The notes under the pieces are model-generated. The model had not been told where the DNA came from. It made no database searches and was given only the letters and a program-made list of their open reading frames with translations. Below, piece by piece: positions 34,303 through 41,430 of a stretch of 41,577 bases of DNA. Each line of letters opens with the position of its first letter. Positions within the stretch are counted from its first letter, which is position 1. The DNA lies in the NCBI GenBank assembly GCA_015233405.1, contig JADFXT010000010.1, positions 1 to 41,577 on the forward strand. The letters are read 5' to 3'. This stretch comes from Candidatus Omnitrophota bacterium. Lineage in GTDB: Bacteria > Omnitrophota > Gorgyraeia > Zapsychrales > Zapsychraceae. Both the position numbers and the translations under genes were made by a program.

Positions 34303-34866
34303 ATGGAAAAGATCGCAACAGAACAAGCGAAAAAGAAATTATTGGAACTGATTTTAAAAGAAGCTTACTTTAGAGAAAAAGTCATCTTGTCGTCGGGAAA
34401 AGAAAGCGATTATTATATCGACGCCCGTCGGATCACTTTAAAACCCGAAGGCGCCTATTTGTGCGCCAAAATCATTTTGGATATGGTTAAAGACCAGAAT
34501 ATCGATGCCATCGGCGGGCCGACGTTAGGTGCTGACCCGATGCTGGGCGCCATTGGCGTTTTAAGTCTTGAGGCCGGAAAGCCGATTAATACTTTTATTA
34601 TTCGTAAAGCTCCGAAGCCTCATGGTAAACAGCAGCAGGTGGAAGGACCGTTACTTAAAGAAGGCGCAAAGGTTGTTTTAATTGACGACGTGGCTACGAC
34701 CGGCAAGGCTTTCCTTGAATCGCTCGACGTGCTTCATAAGATGAATGTGAAGGCCGTCAAATGTATTGCTATCGTGGACCGCGATGAAGGCGGCCGGGAA
34801 GCTGTCCGGCAAAAAGGCTCTGACCTTGAGTCTATTTTTCATATTTCCGAAATCCATAGAGGTTAA
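34303..34866 (+). CDS. pyrE: orotate phosphoribosyltransferase
   Basis: PyrE adds orotate to PRPP to give OMP in pyrimidine synthesis. The 187-residue product contains FREKVILSSGKESDYYIDARRITLKPEG, GGPTLGADPMLGAI, FIIRKAPKPHGKQQQVEGPL and the PRPP motif VVLIDDVATTGKAFLESL, all characteristic of OPRTase. ATG 34303 has GGAG upstream and starts the family's normal N-terminus; the frame further upstream is repeat-derived. maf follows after 2 nt. Confidence 0.95.
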   Translation: MEKIATEQAKKKLLELILKEAYFREKVILSSGKESDYYIDARRITLKPEGAYLCAKIILDMVKDQNIDAIGGPTLGADPMLGAIGVLSLEAGKPINTFIIRKAPKPHGKQQQVEGPLLKEGAKVVLIDDVATTGKAFLESLDVLHKMNVKAVKCIAIVDRDEGGREAVRQKGSDLESIFHISEIHRG

Positions 34867-34868
34867 AT

Positions 34869-35456
34869 ATGCCTCGACTTATCCTTGCCTCTAATTCTGC
34901 CCAGCGTAAGAAACTTCTGACGATGCTTGGCCTTAAGTTTACGGTCATACCCAGTCGTGTTGAGGAAGTGCAAAACATTACGACGAGCTGTCAATCTTTG
35001 GTCAAACATAATGCGTTCATTAAGGCTAACGATGTGGCAAGCCGGCTTAAGGATGGTATTGTCATCGGCGCGGATTCGGTCGTGTACGTTGGCGGTAAGA
35101 CGATCATCGGAAAGCCGAAGGATCTAAAAGACGCTAAGCGCATCTTAAAGCTTTTATTCAGCCGGCCGCACTGGGTTTATACCGGCGTTGCGGTCATTGA
35201 TGTTAAATCAGGGAAAAAAGTCGTCGATTATGACAAGACAAAGATTTTTATGACACCTTTGTCCGATGAGGAGATTGATGTTTACCACCAGAAGATGCAT
35301 CCGTTTGACAAGGCCGGCGGATTTGACATTGAAGGCTATGGAAGTCTATTTATCCGTCGGATCGAAGGTTGTTACACAAATGTCATTGGCCTTCCGATCG
35401 CAAAATTGTCGCAAATATTAAAACAATTTCGAATCTCTATCCTCAAAGGTGTTTAA
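34869..35456 (+). CDS. maf: Maf-family nucleoside triphosphate pyrophosphatase
   Basis: Maf proteins hydrolyse non-canonical or pyrimidine NTPs to monophosphates. The 195-residue protein has LILASNSAQRKKLLTMLGL, VIGADSVVYVGGKTIIGKPKD, the FDKAGGFDIEGYGSLFIRRIEG block and VIGLPIAKL. The first motif reads ASNSAQR rather than the common ASxSPRR, a mild departure. The gene is coupled to pyrE (2-nt gap), and its end carries the ribosome-binding site of the following peptidase gene. Confidence 0.93.
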   Translation: MPRLILASNSAQRKKLLTMLGLKFTVIPSRVEEVQNITTSCQSLVKHNAFIKANDVASRLKDGIVIGADSVVYVGGKTIIGKPKDLKDAKRILKLLFSRPHWVYTGVAVIDVKSGKKVVDYDKTKIFMTPLSDEEIDVYHQKMHPFDKAGGFDIEGYGSLFIRRIEGCYTNVIGLPIAKLSQILKQFRISILKGV

Positions 35457-35460
35457 ATTA

Positions 35461-36252
35461 ATGAAATTTTCTAAATTCCCCATTTTTATTCTATTTTTGT
35501 TCTCCGTTTTCCTTTCCGGGTGCACGACGGAATATAATCTGGCCACAGACCAGCAGGAGACGACCCTTTATAATACGGACAAAGAAGTGGATATGGGTTA
35601 TGCGTTTTCCCGCCAGGTCGAGAAAGAATATAAGGTTGTCGAAGACGTCGATGTCAACGAGCGCGTTGAACGGATCTTAAAACGGATCGTCGAAGTCTGC
35701 GACCGCAATGATATTGTTTATTTTATTAAAGTCATCGAGGACAAAAAAGACAAGGATATTTTAAACGCGGTCAGCCTTCCCGGCGGATACGTTTATATTT
35801 TTAAGGCCTTGTATGATAAGGTCAAGGACGATAATCAGCTCGCTGGAGTTATTGCTCACGAGGTCGGGCATATTACGGCCCGGCATGCTGTTAAGCGTCT
35901 GCAGGCGGCGTATGGCGCGATGGTGCTTCAGATCGCCTCCATTCAGGCAGGCTCGTCGGTCGCAACCGGCGTTAATCTGGCATTAAATACACTTTTTTCT
36001 CAATACTCTCAAGACGATGAGCTTCAAGCCGATCAATTGAGCGTTAAATATTTAAAGAGGGCGGGATTTGACCCTAAAGGGACTGTGGGAGTTTTAGAAC
36101 TTTTGAAAGCAGAAGAGGAGAAGGCTCCGACGATGCCCTTAAGTTATTGGCGGACACACCCCTTTATCGCCCAGCGTATCGCCAGTGTTGATAAAGAAAT
36201 TTCCGGAAAATTGCAATTTAGAGATTACTTGAACCTGACTGGGCATCGGTAA
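35461..36252 (+). CDS. M48 family metallopeptidase, lipoprotein
   Basis: The 263-residue protein has a lipoprotein signal (LFSVFLSGC, lipidated C21) and an M48 peptidase domain: NAVSLPGGYVYIF, zinc site HEVGH (133-137, AGVIAHEVGHITARHA) and the third-ligand region DDELQADQLSVKYLKRAG. It resembles BepA/LoiP-type periplasmic proteases that act on outer-membrane proteins, though no TPR domain is present. ATG 35461 is 10 nt after AAAGGTG; a GTG four codons upstream is the alternative. REP-like copy 3 follows the stop. Confidence 0.93.
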   Translation: MKFSKFPIFILFLFSVFLSGCTTEYNLATDQQETTLYNTDKEVDMGYAFSRQVEKEYKVVEDVDVNERVERILKRIVEVCDRNDIVYFIKVIEDKKDKDILNAVSLPGGYVYIFKALYDKVKDDNQLAGVIAHEVGHITARHAVKRLQAAYGAMVLQIASIQAGSSVATGVNLALNTLFSQYSQDDELQADQLSVKYLKRAGFDPKGTVGVLELLKAEEEKAPTMPLSYWRTHPFIAQRIASVDKEISGKLQFRDYLNLTGHR

Positions 36253-36280
36253 AATTATTTTGCGGTTCACGCCTGTATGC

Positions 36281-36420
36281 TGTCATTCCCGGCGATCCCG
36301 CCCAAAAGCGGGATGGTAAGCGAAGGGCGAACCAAGGCGGGAATCCAGGTGCAGGAGTGAATTTCAGCCGTATTTTAAATTTTAAAATATTTACTGGATC
36401 CCCGCCTTCGCGGGGATGAC
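36281..36420. repeat. REP-like inverted repeat, copy 3 (expanded)
   Basis: Left arm TGTCATTCCC..GCGGGAATCCAGG and right arm CTGGATCCCCGCC..GCGGGGATGAC enclose an A+T-rich centre (AATTTTAAAATATTT). The left arm is enlarged by about 40 bp carrying CCCGCCCAAAAGCGGGATGG. The right arm ends 11 bp before the DUF192 gene start. Confidence 0.8.
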
Positions 36421-36430
36421 AATCTTAAGA

Positions 36431-36868
36431 ATGAAAAAAACAATTTTTACCATTTTATTGGTTTTGCTTTTTTCTTCCTGCGCCGTTAAGAAATCTCCGG
36501 CGGCTGACCAGGTGTGTTTTAAAGAAAAGTGTTTCAACGTCGAGGTGATGACGACTAATGAAGAGTTAATGCGGGGGCTCATGTTCCGTAAGAGCCTTGA
36601 TCCTGATGCCGGCATGCTATTTGTTTTTCCCCAAAGTCTGCCGTATCATTTTTGGATGAAAAATACCCTGATCGCCCTCGATATGATCTGGCTGGATGAA
36701 TCTTACAAGATTGTTTATATCGCCTCCAATGTCCCTCCATGCATCAAAGACCCTTGCCCGAGTTATGCCCCAGAGAGTTCTGCGCGTTATGTTTTAGAAC
36801 TTAACGCTGGGGCCTGCCAAAAGTTTGGAATTTCCGTCGGAGAAATGGCAAAAATTATTTTAAAATAA
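36431..36868 (+). CDS. DUF192 family lipoprotein
   Basis: The 145-residue protein has a lipobox (LLVLLFSSC, C17) and a DUF192 domain: FNVEVMTTNEELMRGLMFRKSLDPDAGMLFVFPQSLPYHFWMKNTLIALDMIWLDE, then YVLELNAG near the end. The LMFR..L and FWMKNT..ALDMI(F/W) motifs are the family hallmark; the biochemical function is not known to me. ATG 36431 gives the cleanest signal peptide. The Shine-Dalgarno is weak, perhaps because a REP-like element has replaced the upstream sequence. Confidence 0.9.
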   Translation: MKKTIFTILLVLLFSSCAVKKSPAADQVCFKEKCFNVEVMTTNEELMRGLMFRKSLDPDAGMLFVFPQSLPYHFWMKNTLIALDMIWLDESYKIVYIASNVPPCIKDPCPSYAPESSARYVLELNAGACQKFGISVGEMAKIILK

Positions 36869-36910
36869 ACATAAAATATGCCAAAAATTCGGCATTTAAA
36901 AGCATTTTAT

Positions 36911-36937
36911 GGATTCCCGCCTGCGCGGGAATGACAG
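36911..36937. repeat. REP-like half element
   Basis: GGATTCCCGCCTGCGCGGGA..ATGACAG is a single arm of the REP-like family, lying between the convergent DUF192 and lpdA genes. An unrelated hairpin ATGCC/GGCAT lies just upstream at about 36878-36895. Together these may end transcription from both sides. Confidence 0.7.
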
Positions 36938-36960
36938 CAAGGACAAAACAAACAGCTAAA

Positions 36961-38370
36961 TTATTTATTTAAGGAATGTATGTTTTCGCCGAAGAAATTG
37001 AGAATGCCTTCCGAGATGGTTTCGGATAACGATGGGTGCGGATGGATGAGGTGTTTTAAATCGGAAGCTTTTAAGCCAAGCTCGACGGCCAAAGCACCTT
37101 CCATAATAAGGTCGCCGGCATTGATTCCTACGATGCCTATTCCTAAGATTTTTTCCGTATCAGCGTCGATGATAAACTTTGTTAATCCGTCGCTGCGGCC
37201 AATGGTTGCGGCGCGTCCAGAGGCCAGCCAATTATATGTTTGAACCTTGACGTTTCGGTTTTCTGCCTTTGCCTGGTTTTCTGTCAGTCCACAGACGGCA
37301 ATTTCCGGGTCGGTGTAAACAACTGCCGGGATAATTTTCGTATTTTTCGTCGGGGATTTGCCCGCCAGCGCTTCAGCAACGATATGGCCTTCATAGGATG
37401 CCTTGTGTGCGAGCATTGGGTTTCCGGTTACATCTCCGATGGCATAAATGGCCGGGTCGGTTGTTTGGCCACAGTCGTTGACTTGAATGAATCCGTTATT
37501 GCGTAGCTGTACTTTGGTATTCTGAAGTTCTAGCGTAGTGAAATCCACTTTTCGTCCGATGGAAATAAGGATCTTTTCAAAGTTTTGTGTTTCCGTTTTT
37601 CCTTTTCCATCCACAAAGGTTACCTCAAATCCGCCTAAGATTTCTTTAACACCAGTCACTTTCGTATTGAGCCGGATAGAGGAGAACGCTGATTTAAGCC
37701 GCCGTTCCAAGATTTTAACCAGATCTGCATCAGTGCCGGGTAAAAGCTGGTCTTTCATTTCGACCACGGATACCGTGCTTCCGAGCCCGGCATAGACCGT
37801 GCCTAATTCTAAGCCAATATATCCTCCGCCAATGATCAAAAGCGTTTTAGGAATGCTTTTTAGTTCTAGCGCCGAGGTGGAATCAAGAATATTTTTTGAA
37901 GCCGGGAACCCTGGAAGTTCAATGCTTTTAGAGCCCGTCGCGATAATGGCGTTATCAAATTTAAGCGATTCTTTGGTCCCGTCGGGTTTCTGGATCTGAA
38001 TGGTTTGGGAATCCAGAAATGACGCCCGAGCTTGGATAAACGTGATCTTACGTTTGTCACAAAGAAATTTAAGCCCGGAGCTGATTTTCTGGATGACCGC
38101 ATCTTTTTTGTTGCGCAGTTTTTCAAGATCAATGTTCAAGACCGGGAATTCTATGCCAAAGTCTTTGCCTTCATGCGCCTCGGAAATGATCCTTGCGGCG
38201 TGCAAAAGGGTCTTCGAGGGAATACATCCTTTGTGTAGGCAAGTCCCGCCGAGGACGCCGGATTCGTCGATGAGAGTGACCTGAAATCCTAAGTCCGCCG
38301 CGCGGAAGGCTGCAACGTAGCCACCTGGCCCGGCACCGATAACAACAAGATGTTTGATATTATTTTCCAT
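36961..38370 (-). CDS. lpdA: dihydrolipoyl dehydrogenase
   Basis: This is the E3 flavoenzyme of 2-oxoacid dehydrogenase or glycine-cleavage complexes. The 469 residues include the FAD fold (VVIGAGPGGYVAAFRAA), the redox disulfide GGTCLHKGCIPSK (C44, C49), the NAD fold LLIIGGGYIGLELG, AIGDVTGNPMLAHKA and the catalytic His-Glu pair in HPHPSLSE (H445, E450). No E1, E2 or gcv genes are nearby, so the partner complex is unknown. It lies downstream of tRNA-Leu on the same strand and may be read from the tRNA promoter. Confidence 0.96.
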   Translation of the reverse strand: MENNIKHLVVIGAGPGGYVAAFRAADLGFQVTLIDESGVLGGTCLHKGCIPSKTLLHAARIISEAHEGKDFGIEFPVLNIDLEKLRNKKDAVIQKISSGLKFLCDKRKITFIQARASFLDSQTIQIQKPDGTKESLKFDNAIIATGSKSIELPGFPASKNILDSTSALELKSIPKTLLIIGGGYIGLELGTVYAGLGSTVSVVEMKDQLLPGTDADLVKILERRLKSAFSSIRLNTKVTGVKEILGGFEVTFVDGKGKTETQNFEKILISIGRKVDFTTLELQNTKVQLRNNGFIQVNDCGQTTDPAIYAIGDVTGNPMLAHKASYEGHIVAEALAGKSPTKNTKIIPAVVYTDPEIAVCGLTENQAKAENRNVKVQTYNWLASGRAATIGRSDGLTKFIIDADTEKILGIGIVGINAGDLIMEGALAVELGLKASDLKHLIHPHPSLSETISEGILNFFGENIHSLNK

Positions 38371-38442
38371 TTGCCAAAATTAACTTTTTCCCTGCCCACA
38401 AAAGTGGGAGGGGAAAATCCTTGGGGTATTATTAATAAAAAC

Positions 38443-38524
38443 TGCCGGGAGCGGGGGTCGAACCCGCATGGGAAAACCCACACGCCCCTGAAACGTGCGC
38501 GTCTGCCAATTTCGCCATCCCGGC
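38443..38524 (-). tRNA. tRNA-Leu (CAG anticodon)
   Basis: The reverse complement folds as a class II tRNA: acceptor GCCGGGA/TCCCGGC, D-arm GCG..AATTGGCAGA..CGC, anticodon arm CACGT-TTCAGGG-GCGTG with anticodon CAG, a variable arm (GGGTTTTCCC), T-arm GCGGG-TTCGACC-CCCGC, and discriminator A. The D-loop AATTGGCAGA is typical of leucine tRNAs. CCA is not encoded. Confidence 0.95.
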
Positions 38525-38541
38525 TTAATCAGACGAGAATC

Positions 38542-38570
38542 AGTATACTGATAAAAAAACAAACTGTCAA
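38542..38570 (-). promoter_or_regulatory. near-consensus promoter for tRNA-Leu
   Basis: On the minus strand: TTGACA (complement of 38565-38570), exactly 17 bp, TATACT (complement of 38542-38547), 18 bp before the tRNA. This is the strongest match to sigma70 consensus in the window. Confidence 0.85.
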
Positions 38571-38579
38571 TTGGCTCCA

Positions 38580-38608
38580 TTGCTTTTCAAAGGGGTTGTT
38601 GGTATAAT
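38580..38608 (+). promoter_or_regulatory. promoter for smpB
   Basis: TTGCTT (38580-38585), 17-bp spacer, TATAAT (38603-38608). It is divergent from the tRNA-Leu promoter, with 9 bp between the two -35 boxes. A MITE-like element sits between this promoter and the smpB start, forming most of the leader. Confidence 0.7.
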
Positions 38609-38624
38609 GCCTTCCATAAAATTT

Positions 38625-38732
38625 AAAACACGAATATCGAAATTCGAAACAAGCTCGAAATTTCTAAATTCAAACGTTTAGTTATTGCATTCTAAAATTT
38701 GTTTCGTATTTCGATATTTGAACTTCGGATTT
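38625..38732. repeat. MITE-like palindromic element, copy C
   Basis: The left end ACACGAATATCGAAATTCGAAAC and right end GTTTCGTATTTCGATATTTGAACTTCGGATTT are inverted relatives, as in copies at 17581 and 34144. The element lies inside the smpB 5' leader and ends 9 bp before the start codon. Confidence 0.8.
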
Positions 38733-38741
38733 ACTTGTTAT

Positions 38742-39197
38742 ATGTCCAACATTATTGCCACAAATAAGAAAGCTTTCCGGGATTATTTTCTCTCCGACGA
38801 TTGGGAGTGCGGGATCGCGCTGGTCGGCGCTGAGGTCAAGTCCATTCGTGCGGGGCTGGTGGATTTTAAAGATTCTTTTGCCCGCATTGAAGACGCGGAG
38901 ATCTTTTTGCATAATCTTCACATCGGCATTTATGAGCAGGCCGGTTACATAAGGCCGGAGCCGGATAGGCCGAGAAAACTTCTTTTGCATAAAAAAGAGA
39001 TCAAAAAGATCGTCGGTAAAACATCGCAGCATGGGTTTGCTTTGATCCCGACGAAGATCTATCTTAACGCCCGTGGGTTTGTCAAGGTGGTCGTGGCTTT
39101 AGGAAAAGGCAAGAAACATTATGATAAGAGAGAATCGATCAAGAAACAAACGATTGCCCGGGACATTGGCCGCGCGGTCAGAAACTCGAAAGGGTAA
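38742..39197 (+). CDS. smpB: SsrA-binding protein SmpB
   Basis: SmpB binds tmRNA and brings it to stalled ribosomes. The 151 residues contain the OB-fold blocks NKKAFRDYFLSDDWECGIALVGAEVKSIRAGLVDFKDSFARI and RKLLLHKKEIKKIVGK, PTKIYLNARGFVKVVVALGKGKKHYDKRE, and the basic C-terminal tail. ATG 38742 gives the normal start; the frame further upstream is repeat-derived. No Shine-Dalgarno is visible because the MITE-like element abuts the start. The tmRNA gene is 1.6 kb downstream. Confidence 0.96.
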   Translation: MSNIIATNKKAFRDYFLSDDWECGIALVGAEVKSIRAGLVDFKDSFARIEDAEIFLHNLHIGIYEQAGYIRPEPDRPRKLLLHKKEIKKIVGKTSQHGFALIPTKIYLNARGFVKVVVALGKGKKHYDKRESIKKQTIARDIGRAVRNSKG

Positions 39198-39219
39198 GCA
39201 TTAAAAAGGAGAGGATAAG

Positions 39220-40671
39220 ATGAGAAATAAGATCGCAGTTGTTTTTTTGTCTACGATGTTTTTTATGGTGCCTTATGTTTTGGCACAGAATTCTCCAGCT
39301 CCCGTCGCAGATTCGGTCCTCAAAAGCACGCTTGACGACCAGACGAATGTCGAGGTCACGGTTTACAACAATAATTTGGGCTTAGTCAAAGATACCCGTA
39401 AGATCAATCTGCCGCAAGGCGAAGGGGAGATCCGTTTTATGGATGTCGCCGCGTCTTTGATGCCGGAGACCGTGCATGTTAAGTCTTTGAGCTCGTCGAA
39501 GGATTTTAAGGTGCTAGAACAGAATTACGAATATGATCTGATGGATGCCAATAAGCTTCTGGATAAATACGTCGGGAAAAGTATCAAGCTGCTAGATTTT
39601 AATCAGTTCCAGGACCGCAAGGAAACAACCGACGCGCTTTTGTTAAGTAACAATAATAACGAGCAGATCTATAAAATTGGCGACGAGATTTTTTTGGGCC
39701 ATCCTGGGTATCGCGTTTTGCCGGAAATTCCGGAGAACCTGATTGCGCAGCCGACGCTGACTTGGGCTTACCGTAATCAGGCAAGTGCCCCGCAGGATAT
39801 CGAGGTCTCGTATCTGACGAATAACATCACCTGGAAGGCCGATTATGTTTTGGTCGTGAGCGCCGATGATGCGTCGTCGGATTTGTCGAGCTGGGTGACG
39901 CTGGACAATAAAAGCGGCGCGACGTATAAAAATGCCAAGCTCAAATTGATCGCCGGTAAGGTCAACCGGGCCGAGCCGCCGATGCAGTCTTTGGGGTTGA
40001 AGGTTGTGCGGGAAGCCATGGTAGATTCTATGAGCGTCGCTGGTTTTGAAGAGAAGGCTTTTTTTGAATATCATATTTATGACCTCAAGCGCCCGACGAC
40101 AATTAAAGATAAGCAGACCAAACAAATCAGTTTGTTGGAGGCCTCCGGCATCAAGACGAAGAAGGAATTCTTAACGTCGGGGCAGAACTATTTTTATTAT
40201 TCCAACGTTGCCGGTAAACAAAAACAGCCGGTCGAGGTTTTTGTGAAGTTTAAGAATGCCCAAGAGGACAATTTAGGCATGCCGCTTCCGGCGGGCATTA
40301 TTCGGCTTTATAAAAAAGACAGCGGCGGAAGTTTGCAATTTATCGGGGAAGACCATATCGAGCATACGCCTAAAGATGAAGATGTGAAGATCAAAGTTGG
40401 CGAGGCTTTTGATATCGTTGCCGAGCGCGTCCAGACGGATTTTCGCCAAATGACCAACCGTATGTGCGAGAGCGAATGGGAGATCACGCTGCGTAATCAC
40501 AAGGAAGAGGACGTGACCGTCGGAGTTCTCGAGCCTTTAAATGGGAATTGGACGATCATCTCGAACAGCCATTCTTTTATAAAACAAGACGCTTTTACGG
40601 CCCGCTTCGACGTGGTTGTGCCTAAAAATGGCGAGGTTGTTGTCAAATATCGCGTCCAGACGGGCGTATGA
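39220..40671 (+). CDS. secreted DUF4139 domain protein
   Basis: The 483-residue protein has a Sec signal peptide (MRNKIAVVFLSTMFFMVPYVLA) and a beta-rich mature part with VEVTVYNNNLGLVKDTRKINLPQGEGEIRFMDVAASLMPETVHVKSL, SYLTNNITWKADYVLVVSADDASSDLSSWVTLDNKSGATYKNAKLKLIAG and the C-terminal EWEITLRNHKEEDVTVGVLEPL. These are the DUF4139 hallmarks. The family is periplasmic or surface-associated and of unknown function. Shine-Dalgarno AAAAGGAGAGG lies upstream. Confidence 0.9.
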   Translation: MRNKIAVVFLSTMFFMVPYVLAQNSPAPVADSVLKSTLDDQTNVEVTVYNNNLGLVKDTRKINLPQGEGEIRFMDVAASLMPETVHVKSLSSSKDFKVLEQNYEYDLMDANKLLDKYVGKSIKLLDFNQFQDRKETTDALLLSNNNNEQIYKIGDEIFLGHPGYRVLPEIPENLIAQPTLTWAYRNQASAPQDIEVSYLTNNITWKADYVLVVSADDASSDLSSWVTLDNKSGATYKNAKLKLIAGKVNRAEPPMQSLGLKVVREAMVDSMSVAGFEEKAFFEYHIYDLKRPTTIKDKQTKQISLLEASGIKTKKEFLTSGQNYFYYSNVAGKQKQPVEVFVKFKNAQEDNLGMPLPAGIIRLYKKDSGGSLQFIGEDHIEHTPKDEDVKIKVGEAFDIVAERVQTDFRQMTNRMCESEWEITLRNHKEEDVTVGVLEPLNGNWTIISNSHSFIKQDAFTARFDVVVPKNGEVVVKYRVQTGV

Positions 40672-40737
40672 TTTTGTGTGGATAGATGCTGATTAAAATG
40701 GTAATATTTAAACAAGTTTTCTAAAGCTTTTTGTTCT

Positions 40738-40765
40738 TTGACTTTTTTTACTTACCGCTTACAAC
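40738..40765 (+). promoter_or_regulatory. possible promoter for ssrA
   Basis: TTGACT (40738-40743), 16-bp spacer, TACAAC (40760-40765), about 13 nt before the mature 5' end of tmRNA. The -35 box is good and the -10 box poor. Confidence 0.4.
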
Positions 40766-40778
40766 TTATCACTTATGT

Positions 40779-41181
40779 GGGGGTGACTGGCTTCGACTTG
40801 AGTTATTGTTGTATAGGTGGCATGTCGGGGATGTCTGGTTGGCCTCGTTAAAAATCCAGGCACAAATAAACGCAAAACAGTTAATGTTTAGCGACGCAGA
40901 ATTGGCTTTTGCTTCTTCGGAAGCACCGGCTGAACCTGCCTTAGTCTAATCCCCATCCGGGATTAGCCCTTTTATAGAGAAGGCCTGCTGCTCTATATAA
41001 AGGCCCATAGCAGGATAGTTTTCCGCTGCGTTTCCCGGCGGAAAACGAGATTTTAGGAAACTGGTCCTGTTAAATCCTGTCCGACGGAGTTAACAGGGTG
41101 AGATTAAAAGACGGTCTAAACATGTAGAGGCCTATGCAAGGTAATCCAAGGACCCGAGTTCAATTCTCGGCACCTCCACCA
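40779..41181 (+). ncRNA. ssrA: transfer-messenger RNA (tmRNA, one-piece)
   Basis: The 5' end GGGGGTGACTGGCTTCGACT and 3' end GAGTTCAATTCTCGGCACCTCC-A-CCA form the tRNA-like domain: acceptor stem GGGGGTG/CACCTCC with encoded CCA. The reading frame resumes at GCA AAA CAG (40871 onward) and ends at TAA; the tag has about 25 residues, starting AKQLMFSD and ending AEPALV. The hairpin TAATCCC/GGGATTA lies just after the tag stop. The tag is long and ends in ALV rather than the common ALAA. A terminator follows at 41191. Confidence 0.95.
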
Positions 41182-41190
41182 TGGTTTTAT

Positions 41191-41228
41191 AACACCCTTC
41201 GTTTTCATAACGGAGGGTGTTTCTTTTT
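41191..41228 (+). terminator. intrinsic terminator of ssrA
   Basis: AACACCCTTCG (41191-41201) pairs with CGGAGGGTGTT (41211-41221), 11 bp with one G-T pair, followed by TCTTTTT. It is the strongest simple terminator in the window and sits 10 nt after the tmRNA CCA end. Confidence 0.9.
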
Positions 41229-41430
41229 GCCATCTTCCCGTCGAGAAACAAACAAAAACAAAACAATTTATATCAACTTTTATCAAGGCCAGACAATCTG
41301 CCAAAACCACGATTTTGGATAGAAATGGTGGTCAAATGGTGGTAAGGTTTATACAAGAATGAAGCTTGCGTTTATGGAAAGATTGAATCTCATGTAACCA
41401 CTATATGAAATTGTATGAGATAATGTTGCC

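Noticed and set aside
38395-38408. CCCAC/GTGGG hairpin between tRNA-Leu and lpdA as a terminator
   Set aside because: No T-run follows on either strand, so it is not called as a terminator.
40731-40949. 72-residue ORF across the tmRNA
   Set aside because: It is the tmRNA tag frame extended upstream through the tRNA-like and pseudoknot region, not a separate protein gene.
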